DNA of 64,000 bases. It comes from Ptiloglossa arizonensis (taxonomy: Eukaryota; Arthropoda; Insecta; Hymenoptera; Colletidae). Made by a program: the position numbers and the translations under genes. The stretch lies in NCBI RefSeq assembly GCF_051014685.1, contig NW_027478855.1, forward strand, positions 124,001 to 188,000, written 5' to 3'. Numbering within the stretch: position 1 is the stretch's first letter; the number at the start of each line of letters is the position of its first letter. Shown piece after piece: positions 1-10,159 of the stretch. Below the pieces are notes generated by a model. It made no database searches. It had not been told where the DNA came from and saw nothing but the letters and a program-made list of their open reading frames with translations.

Positions 1-64
1 CAGAACTGCGAAAATTTTGAGTTTCTCAAGCGTTTCTTACCTCCAAACTGCCATATCTCGCGAA

Positions 65-80
65 CGGATTGACCAATCCG
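65..80. other. 16-bp dyad, CGGATTG-AC-CAATCCG (representative copy)
   Basis: The two 7-bp arms are exact reverse complements around a 2-bp centre. The dyad sits at monomer positions 65-80 and recurs in most monomers. Some classes break one pair (GGATTCATC, GGATCGACC, GGATTGTCC, GACAAATCC). It could extrude as a short hairpin or bind a dimeric protein. Neither is shown by the sequence. Confidence 0.8.
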
Positions 81-113
81 CAAAATTTCTGTTGCATCTG
101 AAAGTAGAAACAC

Positions 114-130
114 GCCCGATTACAACGGTA
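114..130 (-). other. Partial CENP-B-box-like 17-mer (representative copy)
   Basis: Read on the minus strand this is TACCGTTGTAATCGGGC. The published CENP-B box is NTTCGNNNNANNCGGGN. Seven of the nine fixed bases agree (CG, A and CGGG) and the first two T are replaced. A 7/9 match is expected about 0.4 times by chance in a 175-bp unit on both strands, so this is only a candidate. Confidence 0.25.
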
Positions 131-939
131 GGTGTAGTTTTCCCCTAGGCCGTTCTAGTTATTCGTGTCGAGCATCAGAACTGCGAAAATTTTAAGTTTA
201 TCAAGCGTTTCTTACCTCCAAACTGCCATATCTCGCGAACGGATTGACCATTCCGCAAAATTTCTGTTGCATCTGAAAGTAGAAACTCGCCCGATTACAA
301 CGGTTTGCGCACTTTGCCCCTAGGCCGTTCTAGTTATTCGTTTCGAGCATCAGAACTGCTAAAATTTTGAGTTTCTCAAGCGTTTCTTACCTCCAAACTG
401 CCATATCTCGCGAACGGATTGACCAATCCGCAAAATTTCTGTTGCATCTGAAAGTAGAAACTCGCCCGATTACAACGGTATGCGTACTTTTCCCCTAGGC
501 CGTTCTAGTTACTCGTGTCGAGCATCAAAACTGCGAAAATTTTGAGTTTCTCAAGCGTTTCTTATCTCCAAACTGCCATATCTCGCGAACGGATCGACCA
601 ATCCGCAAAATTTCTGTTGCATCTGAAAGTAGAAACACGCCCGATTACAACGGTATGCGCACTTTTCCCCTAGGCGGTTCTAGTTATTCGTTTCGAGCAT
701 CAGAACTGCGAAAATTTTGAGTTTCTCAAGCGTTTCTTACCTCCAAACTGCCATATCTCGCGAACGGATTGACCAATCCGCAAAATTTCTGTTGCTCCTG
801 AAAGTAGAAACTCGCCCGATTACAACGGTATGCGTATTTTTCCCCTAGGCCGTTCTAGTTACTCGTTTCGAGCATCAAAACTGCGAAAATTTTGAGTTTC
901 TCAAGCGTTTCTTATCTCCAAACTGCCATATCTCGCGAA

Positions 940-955
940 CGGATTGATCAATCCG
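940..955. other. Perfect 16-bp palindrome CGGATTGATCAATCCG (representative copy)
   Basis: In the GATC class of monomers the dyad centre AC becomes AT, giving a palindrome with no unpaired base. Further copies include 1290-1305 and many monomers in domains 1 to 5. The class is spread through several higher-order contexts. Confidence 0.85.
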
Positions 956-2465
956 CAAAATTTCTGTGCCTTCTGAAAGTAGAAACTCGCCCGATTACAA
1001 CAGTAGGTGTAGTTTTCCCCTAGGCCGTTCCAGTTATTCATTTCGAGCATCAGAACTGCGAAAATTTTGAGTTTCTCAAGCGTTTCTTACTTCCGAACTG
1101 CCACATCTCGCGAACGGATCGACCAATCCGCAAAATTTCTATTGCATCTGAAAGTAGAAACTCGCCCGATTACAACGGTATGCGCACTTTGCCCCTAGGC
1201 CGTTCTAGTTATTCGTTTCGAGCATCAGAACTGCCAAAATTTTGAGTGTCTAAAGCGTTTCTTACCTCCAAACTGTCATATCTCGCGAACGGATTGATCA
1301 ATCCGCAAAATTTCTGTTGCATTTGAAAGTAGAAACTCGCCCGATTACAACGGTATGCGCACTTTTCCCCTAGGCGGTTCTAGTTATTCGTTTCGAGCAT
1401 CAGAACTGCGAAAATTTTGAGTTTCTCAAGCGTTTCTTTCCTCCAAACTGCCATATCTCGCGAACGGATTGACCAAACCGCAAAATTTCTGTTGCATCTG
1501 AAAGTAGAAACTCGCCCGATTACAACGGTATGCGTACTTTTCCCCTAGGCCGTTCTAGTTACTCGTGTCGAGCATCAAAACTGCGAAAATTTTGAGTTTC
1601 TCAAGCGTTTCTTATCTCCAAACTGCCATATCTCGCGAACGGACCGACCAATCCGCAAAATTTCTGTTGCATCTGAAAGTAGAAACTCGCTCGATTACAA
1701 CGGTATGCGCACTTTTCCCCTAGGCGGTTCTAGTTATTCGTTTCGAGCATCAGAACTGCGAAAATTTTGAGTTTATCAAGCGTTTCTTACCTCCAAACTG
1801 CCATATCTCGCGAACGGATTGACCAATCCGCAAAATTTCTGTCGCACCTGAAAGTAGAAGCTCGCCCGATTACAACGGTAGGTGTAGTTTTCCCCTAGGC
1901 CGTTCTAGTTATTCGTTTCGAGCATCAGAACTGCGAAAATTTTGAGTTTCTCAAGCGTTTCTTACCTCCAAACTGCCATTTCTCGCGAACGGATTGACCA
2001 TTCCGCAAAATTTCTGTTGCATCTGAAAGTAGAAACTCGCCCGATTACAACGGTGTGCGCACTTTGCCCCTAGGCCGTTCTAGTTATTCGTTTCGAGCAT
2101 CAGAACTGCCAAAATTTTGAGTTTCTCAAGCGTTTCTTACCTCCAAACTGCCATATCTCGCGAACGGATTGACCAATCTGCAAAATTTCTGTTGCATCTG
2201 AAAGTAGAAACTCGCCCGATTACAACGGTATGCGTACTTTTCCCCTAGGCCGTTCTAGTTACTCGTTTCGAGCATCAGAACTGCCAAAATTTTGAGTTTC
2301 TCAAGCGTTTCTTACCTCCAAACTGCCATATCTCGCGAACGGATTGACCAATCCGCAAAATTTCTGTTGCATCTGAAAGTAGAAACTCGCCCGATTACAA
2401 CGGTATGCGTACTTTTCCCCTAGGCCGTTCTAGTTACTCGTGTCGAGCATCAAAACTGCGAAAAT

Positions 2466-3165
2466 TTTGAGTTTCTCAAGCGTTTCTTATCTCCAAACTG
2501 CCATATCTCGCGAACGGATCGACCAATCCGCAAAATTTCTGTTGCATCTGAAAGTAGAAACACGCCCGATTACAACGGTATGCGCACTTTTCCCCTAGGC
2601 GGTTCTAGTTATTCGTTTCGAGCATCAGAACTGCGAAAATTTTGAGATTCTCAAGCGTTTCTTACCTCCAAACTGCCATATCTCGCGAACGGATTGACCA
2701 ATCCGCAAAATTTCTGTTGCTCCTGAAAGTAGAAACTCGCCCGATTACAACGGTATGCGTACTTTTCCCCTAGGCCGTTCTAGTTACTCGTTTCGAGCAT
2801 CAAAACTGCGAAAATTTTGAGTTTCTCAAGCGTTTCTTATTTCCAAACTGCCATATCTCGCGAACGGATCGACCAATCCGCAAAATTTCTGTTGCATCTG
2901 AAAGTAGAAACACGCCCGATTACAACGGTATGCGCACTTTTCCCCTAGGCGGTTCTAGTTATTCGTTTCGAGCATCAGAACTGCGAAAATTTTGAGTTTC
3001 TCAAGCGTTTCTTACCTCCAAACTGCCATATCTCGCGAACGGATTGACCAATCCGCAAAATTTCTGTTGCTCCTGAAAGTAGAAACTCGCCCGATTACAA
3101 CGGTATGCGTACTTTTCCCCTAGGCCGTTCTAGTTACTCGTTTCGAGCATCAAAACTGCGAAAAT
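2466..3165. repeat. Two-monomer (350-bp) tandem duplication
   Basis: The pair at about 2466-2815 is repeated at about 2816-3165, including the TAGGCGG monomer and the GTTGCTCCTG monomer. At least two differences are visible: GATTCTC near 2645 against GTTTCTC in the second copy, and CTTATCTCC near 2487 against CTTATTTCC near 2837. The region just upstream (about 531-880) matches the first pair at an 11-monomer offset. The extra pair therefore explains the change in spacing seen next to the 966 and 3241 markers. Confidence 0.75.
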
Positions 3166-4010
3166 TTTGAGTTTCTCAAGCGTTTCTTATCTCCAAACTG
3201 CCATATCTCGCGAACGGATTGATCAATCCGCAAAATTTCTGTGCCTTCTGAAAGTAGAAACTCGCCCGATTACAACAGTAGGTGTAGTTTTCCCCTAGGC
3301 CGTTCCAGTTATTCATTTCGAGCATCAGAACTGCGAAAATTTTGAGTTTCTCAAGCGTTTCTTACTTCCGAACTGCCACATCTCGCGAACGGATCGACCA
3401 ATCCGCAAAATTTCTATTGCATCTGAAAGTAGAAACTCGCCCGATTACAACGGTATGCGCACTTTGCCCCTAGGCCGTTCTAGTTATTCGTTTCGAGCAT
3501 CAGAACTGCGAAAATTTTGAGTTTCTCAAGCGTTTCTTACCTCCAAACTGCCATATCTCGCGAACGGATTGACCAATCCGCAAAATTTCTGTTGCTCCTG
3601 AAAGTAGAAACTCGCCCGATTACAACGGTATGCGTACTTTTCCCCTAGGCCGTTCTAGTTACTCGTTTCGAGCATCAAAACTGCGAAAATTTTGAGTTTC
3701 TCAAGCGTTTCTTATCTCCAAACTGCCATATCTCGCGAACGGATTGATCAATCCGCAAAATTTCTGTGCCTTCTGAAAGTAGAAACTCGCCCGATTACAA
3801 CAGTAGGTGTAGTTTTCCCCTAGGCCGTTCCAGTTATTCATTTCGAGCATCAGAACTGCGAAAATTTTGAGTTTCTCAAGCGTTTCTTACTTCCGAACTG
3901 CCACATCTCGCGAACGGATCGACCAATCCGCAAAATTTCTATTGCATCTGAAAGTAGAAACTCGCCCGATTACAACGGTATGCGCACTTTGCCCCTAGGC
4001 CGTTCTAGTT
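2960..4010. repeat. Three-monomer (525-bp) tandem duplication
   Basis: About 2960-3485 is repeated at about 3486-4010. The GTGCCTTCTG marker at 3241 recurs at 3766, followed in both copies by the CTTCCGAACTG and TCTATTGC monomer. The copies part near 3510/4035, where CTGCG is replaced by CTGCC. The offset is exactly three monomers. Confidence 0.8.
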
Positions 4011-6653
4011 ATTCGTTTCGAGCATCAGAACTGCCAAAATTTTGAGTGTCTAAAGCGTTTCTTACCTCCAAACTGTCATATCTCGCGAACGGATTGACCA
4101 ATCCGCATAATTTCTGTTGCATCTGAAAGTAGAAACTCGCCCGATTACAACGGTATGCGTACTTTTCCCCTAGGCCGTTCTAGTTACTCGTTTCGAGCAT
4201 CAGAACTGCGAAAATTTTGAGTTTCTCAAGCGTTTCTTACCTCCAAACTGCCATATCTCGCGAACGGATTGATCAATCCGCAAAATTTCTGTTGCATTTG
4301 AAAGTAGAAACTCGCCCGATTACAACGGTATGCGCACTTTTCCCCTAGGCGGTTCTAGTTATTCGTTTCGAGCATCAGAACTGCGAAAATTTTGAGTTTC
4401 TCAAGCGTTTCTTACCTCCAAACTGCCATATCTCGCGAACGGATTGACCAATCCGCAAAATTTCTGTTGCATCTGAAAGTAGAAACTCGCCCGATTACAA
4501 CGGTATGCGTACTTTTCCCCTAGGCCGTTCTAGTTACTCGTGTCGAGCATCAAAACTGCGAAAATTTTGAGTTTCTCAAGCGTTTCTTATCTCCAAACTG
4601 CCATATCTCGCGAACGGACCGACCAATCCGCAAAATTTCTGTTGCATCTGAAAGTAGAAACTCGCTCGATTACAACGGTATGCGCACTTTTCCCCTAGGC
4701 GGTTCTAGTTATTCGTTTCGAGCATCAGAACTGCGAAAATTTTGAGTTTATCAAGCGTTTCTTACCTCCAAACTGCCATATCTCGCGAACGGATTGACCA
4801 ATCCGCAAAATTTCTGTCGCACCTGAAAGTAGAAGCTCGCCCGATTACAACGGTAGGTGTAGTTTTCCCCTAGGCGGTTCTAGTTATTCGTTTCGAGCAT
4901 CAGAACTGCGAAAATTTTGAGTTTATCAAGCGTTTCTTACCTCCAAACTGCCATATCTCGCGAACGGATTGACCAATCCGCAAAATTTCTGTCGCACCTG
5001 AAAGTAGAAACTCGCCCGATTACAACGGTAGATGTAGTTTTCCCCTAGGCCGTTCTAGTTATTCGTGTCGAGCATCAGAACTGCGAAAATTTTGAGTTTC
5101 TCAAGCGTTTCTTACTTCCAAACTGCCACATCTCGCGAACGGATCGACCAATCCGCAAAATTTCTATTGCATCTGAAAGTAGAAACTCGCCCGATTACAA
5201 CGGTATGCGCACTTTGCCCCTAGGCTGTTCTAGTTATTCGTTTCGAGCATCAGAACTGCCAAAATTTTGAGTGTCTAAAGCGTTTCTTACCTCCAAACTG
5301 TCATATCTCGCGAACGGATTGACCAATCCGCATAATTTCTGTTGCATCTGAAAGTAGAAACTCGCCCGATTACAACGGTATGCGTACTTTTCCCCTAGGC
5401 CGTTCTAGTTACTCGTTTCGAGCATCAGAACTGCGAAAATTTTGAGTTTCTCAAGCGTTTCTTACCTCCAAACTGCCATATCTCGCGAACGGATTGATCA
5501 ATCCGCAAAATTTCTGTTGCATTTGAAAGTAGAAACTCGCCCGATTACAACGGTATGCGCACTTTTCCCCTAGGCGGTTCTAGTTATTCGTTTCGAGCAT
5601 CAGAACTGCGAAAATTTTGAGTTTCTCAAGCGTTTCTTACCTCCAAACTGCCATATCTCGCGAACGGATTGACCAATCCGCAAAATTTCTGTTGCTCCTG
5701 AAAGTAGAAACTCGCCCGATTACAACGGTATGCGTACTTTTCCCCTAGGCCGTTCTAGTTACTCGTTTCGAGCATCAAAACTGCGAAAATTTTGAGTTTC
5801 TCAAGCGTTTCTTATCTCCAAACTGCCATATCTCGCGAACGGATTGATCAATCCGCAAAATTTCTGTGCCTTCTGAAAGTAGAAACTCGCCCGATTACAA
5901 CAGTAGGTGTAGTTTTCCCCTAGGCCGTTCCAGTTATTCATTTCGAGCATCAGAACTGCGAAAATTTTGAGTTTCTCAAGCGTTTCTTACTTCCGAACTG
6001 CCACATCTCGCGAACGGATCGACCAATCCGCAAAATTTCTATTGCATCTGAAAGTAGAAACTCGCCCGATTACAACGGTATGCGCACTTTGCCCCTAGGC
6101 CGTTCTAGTTATTCGTTTCGAGCATCAGAACTGCCAAAATTTTGAGTGTCTAAAGCGTTTCTTACCTCCAAACTGTCATATCTCGCGAACGGATTGACCA
6201 ATCCGCATAATTTCTGTTGCATCTGAAAGTAGAAACTCGCCCGATTACAACGGTATGCGTACTTTTCCCCTAGGCCGTTCTAGTTACTCGTTTCGAGCAT
6301 CAGAACTGCGAAAATTTTGAGTTTCTCAAGCGTTTCTTACCTCCAAACTGCCATATCTCGCGAACGGATTGATCAATCCGCAAAATTTCTGTTGCATTTG
6401 AAAGTAGAAACTCGCCCGATTACAACGGTATGCGCACTTTTCCCATAGGCGGTTCTAGTTATTCGTTTCGAGCATCAGAACTGCGAAAGTTTTGAGTTTC
6501 TCAAGCGTTTCTTACCTCCAAACTGCCATATCTCGCGAACGGATTGACCAATCCGCAAAATTTCTGTTGCATCTGAAAGTAGAAACTCGCCCGATTACAA
6601 CGGTATGCGTACTTTTCCCCTAGGCCGTTCTAGTTACTCGTGTCGAGCATCAA

Positions 6654-9600
6654 AACTGCGAAAATTTTGAGTTTCTCAAGCGTTTCTTATCTCCAAACTG
6701 CCATATCTCGCGAACGGATCGACCAATCCGCAAAATTTCTGTTGCATCTGAAAGTAGAAACACGCCCGATTACAACGGTATGCGCACTTTTCCCCTAGGC
6801 GGTTCTAGTTATTCGTTTCGAGCATCAGAACTGCGAAAATTTTGAGTTTCTCAAGCGTTTCTTACCTCCAAACTGCCATATCTCGCGAACGGATTGACCA
6901 ATCCGCAAAATTTCTGTTGCTCCTGAAAGTAGAAACTCGCCCGATTACAACGGTATGCGTACATTTCCCCTAGGCCGTTCTAGATACTCGTTTCGAGCAT
7001 CAAAACTGCGAAAATTTTGAGTTTCTCAAGCGTTTCTTACCTCCAAACTGCCATATCTCGCGAACGGATCGACCAATCCGCAAAATTTCTGTTGCATCTG
7101 AAAGTAGAAACACGCCCGATTACAACGGTATGCGCACTTTTCCCCTAGGCGGTTCTAGTTATTCGTTTCGAGCATCAGAACTGCGAAAATTTTGAGTTTC
7201 TCAAGCGTTTCTTACCTCCAAACTGCCATATCTCGCGAACGGATTGACCAATCCGCAAAATTTCTGTTGCTCCTGAAAGTAGAAACTCGCCCGATTACAA
7301 CGGTATGCGTACTTTTCCCCTAGGCCGTTCTAGTTACTCGTTTCGAGCATCAAAACTGCGAAAATTTTGAGTTTCTCAAGCGTTTCTTATCTCCAAACTG
7401 CCATATCTCGCGAACGGATTGATCAATCCGCAAAATTTCTGTGCCTTCTGAAAGTAGAAACTCGCCCGATTACAACAGTAGGTGTAGTTTTCCCCTAGGC
7501 CGTTCCAGTTATTCATTTCGAGCATCAGAACTGCGAAAATTTTGAGTTTCTCAAGCGTTTCTTACTTCCGAACTGCCACATCTCGCGAACGGATCGACCA
7601 ATCCGCAAAATTTCTATTGCATCTGAAAGTAGAAACTCGCCCGATTACAACGGTATGCGCACTTTGCCCCTAGGCCGTTCTAGTTATTCGTTTCGAGCAT
7701 CAGAACTGCCAAAATTTTGAGTGTCTAAAGCGTTTCTTACCTCCAAACTGTCATATCTCGCGAACGGATTGACCAATCCGCATAATTTCTGTTGCATCTG
7801 AAAGTAGAAACTCGCCCGATTACAACGGTATGCGTACTTTTCCCCTAGGCCGTTCTAGTTACTCGTTTCGAGCATCAGAACTGCGAAAATTTTGAGTTTC
7901 TCAAGCGTTTCTTACCTCCAAACTGCCATATCTCGCGAACGGATTGATCAATCCGCAAAATTTCTGTTGCTCCTGAAAGTAGAAACTCGCCCGATTACAA
8001 CGGTATGCGTACTTTTCCCCTAGGCCGTTCTAGTTACTCGTTTCGAGCATCAAAACTGCGAAAATTTTGAGTTTCTCAAGCGTTTCTTATCTCCAAACTG
8101 CCATATCTCGCGAACGGATTGATCAATCCGCAAAATTTCTGTGCCTTCTGAAAGTAGAAACTCGCCCGATTACAACAGTAGGTGTAGTTTTCCCCTAGGC
8201 CGTTCCAGTTATTCATTTCGAGCATCAGAACTGCGAAAATTTTGAGTTTCTCAAGCGTTTCTTACTTCCGAACTGCCACATCTCGCGAACGGATCGACCA
8301 ATCCGCAAAATTTCTATTGCATCTGAAAGTAGAAACTCGCCCGATTACAACGGTATGCGCACTTTGCCCCTAGGCCGTTCTAGTTATTCGTTTCGAGCAT
8401 CAGAACTGCGAAAATTTTGAGTTTCTCAAGCGTTTCTTATCTCCAAACTGCCATATCTCGCGAACGGATCGACCAATCCGCAAAATTTCTGTTGCATCTG
8501 AAAGTAGAAACACGCCCGATTACAACGGTATGCGCACTTTTCCCCTAGGCGGTTCTAGTTATTCGTTTCGAGCATCAGAACTGCGAAAATTTTGAGTTTC
8601 TCAAGCGTTTCTTACCTCCAAACTGCCATATCTCGCGAACGGATTGACCAATCCGCAAAATTTCTGTTGCTCCTGAAAGTAGAAACTCGCCCGATTACAA
8701 CGGTATGCGTACATTTCCCCTAGGCCGTTCTAGATACTCGTTTCGAGCATCAAAACTGCGAAAATTTTGAGTTTCTCAAGCGTTTCTTACCTCCAAACTG
8801 CCATATCTCGCGAACGGATCGACCAATCCGCAAAATTTCTGTTGCATCTGAAAGTAGAAACACGCCCGATTACAACGGTATGCGCACTTTTCCCCTAGGC
8901 GGTTCTAGTTATTCGTTTCGAGCATCAGAACTGCGAAAATTTTGAGTTTCTCAAGCGTTTCTTACCTCCAAACTGCCATATCTCGCGAACGGATTGACCA
9001 ATCCGCAAAATTTCTGTTGCTCCTGAAAGTAGAAACTCGCCCGATTACAACGGTATGCGTACTTTTCCCCTAGGCCGTTCTAGTTACTCGTTTCGAGCAT
9101 CAAAACTGCGAAAATTTTGAGTTTCTCAAGCGTTTCTTATCTCCAAACTGCCATATCTCGCGAACGGATTGATCAATCCGCAAAATTTCTGTGCCTTCTG
9201 AAAGTAGAAACTCGCCCGATTACAACAGTAGGTGTAGTTTTCCCCTAGGCCGTTCCAGTTATTCATTTCGAGCATCAGAACTGCGAAAATTTTGAGTTTC
9301 TCAAGCGTTTCTTACTTCCGAACTGCCACATCTCGCGAACGGATCGACCAATCCGCAAAATTTCTATTGCATCTGAAAGTAGAAACTCGCCCGATTACAA
9401 CGGTATGCGCACTTTGCCCCTAGGCCGTTCTAGTTATTCGTTTCGAGCATCAGAACTGCCAAAATTTTGAGTGTCTAAAGCGTTTCTTACCTCCAAACTG
9501 TCATATCTCGCGAACGGATTGACCAATCCGCATAATTTCTGTTGCATCTGAAAGTAGAAACTCGCCCGATTACAACGGTATGCGTACTTTTCCCCTAGGC

Positions 9601-10159
9601 CGTTCTAGTTACTCGTTTCGAGCATCAGAACTGCGAAAATTTTGAGTTTCTCAAGCGTTTCTTACCTCCAAACTGCCATATCTCGCGAACGGATTGATCA
9701 ATCCGCAAAATTTCTGTTGCTCCTGAAAGTAGAAACTCGCCCGATTACAACGGTATGCGTACTTTTCCCCTAGGCCGTTCTAGTTACTCGTTTCGAGCAT
9801 CAAAACTGCGAAAATTTTGAGTTTCTCAAGCGTTTCTTATCTCCAAACTGCCATATCTCGCGAACGGATTGATCAATCCGCAAAATTTCTGTGCCTTCTG
9901 AAAGTAGAAACTCGCCCGATTACAACAGTAGGTGTAGTTTTCCCCTAGGCCGTTCCAGTTATTCATTTCGAGCATCAGAACTGCGAAAATTTTGAGTTTC
10001 TCAAGCGTTTCTTACTTCCGAACTGCCACATCTCGCGAACGGATCGACCAATCCGCAAAATTTCTATTGCATCTGAAAGTAGAAACTCGCCCGATTACAA
10101 CGGTATGCGCACTTTGCCCCTAGGCCGTTCTAGTTATTCGTTTCGAGCATCAGAACTGC
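6654..10159. repeat. Ten-monomer (1,750-bp) tandem duplication, apparently identical copies
   Basis: Bases 6654-8409 and 8404-10159 agree at every position I compared line by line. They share private changes such as GTACATTTCCCC at about 6959 and 8709, and TAGATACTCG at about 6981 and 8731. The match stops at 6653/8403 (A against G) and at 8410/10160 (G against C). Identity this high over 1.75 kb implies a very recent in-register duplication, or collapsed/duplicated sequence in the assembly. Confidence 0.9.

Larger units (their letters stand above)
1..175. repeat. Reference monomer of the satellite (175 bp)
   Basis: This is the first complete unit and sets the coordinate system used here. 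It contains 43 C and 35 G (44.6% GC) and 12 CpG dinucleotides. Landmarks are AAAATTTT at 11-18, TCGCGA at 58-63, the dyad CGGATTG-AC-CAATCCG at 65-80, CAAAATTT at 81-88, a well-conserved stretch at about 101-127, a variable class-defining stretch at about 128-147, and CCTAGG at 143-149. The choice of position 1 is arbitrary, because the true unit boundary of a tandem repeat cannot be defined from the array. Confidence 0.95.

Noticed and set aside
143..149. CCTAGG and TCGCGA as regulatory palindromes
   Set aside because: Six-base palindromes are expected by chance in a 175-bp unit. Unlike the 16-bp dyad, there is no further symmetry around them.
1..175. Ancient half-monomer duplication suggested by GCGAAAATTTTGAG and CCGCAAAATTTCTG
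   Set aside because: The similarity covers about ten A/T-rich bases and does not extend into the flanks, so it does not support a dimeric origin of the unit.
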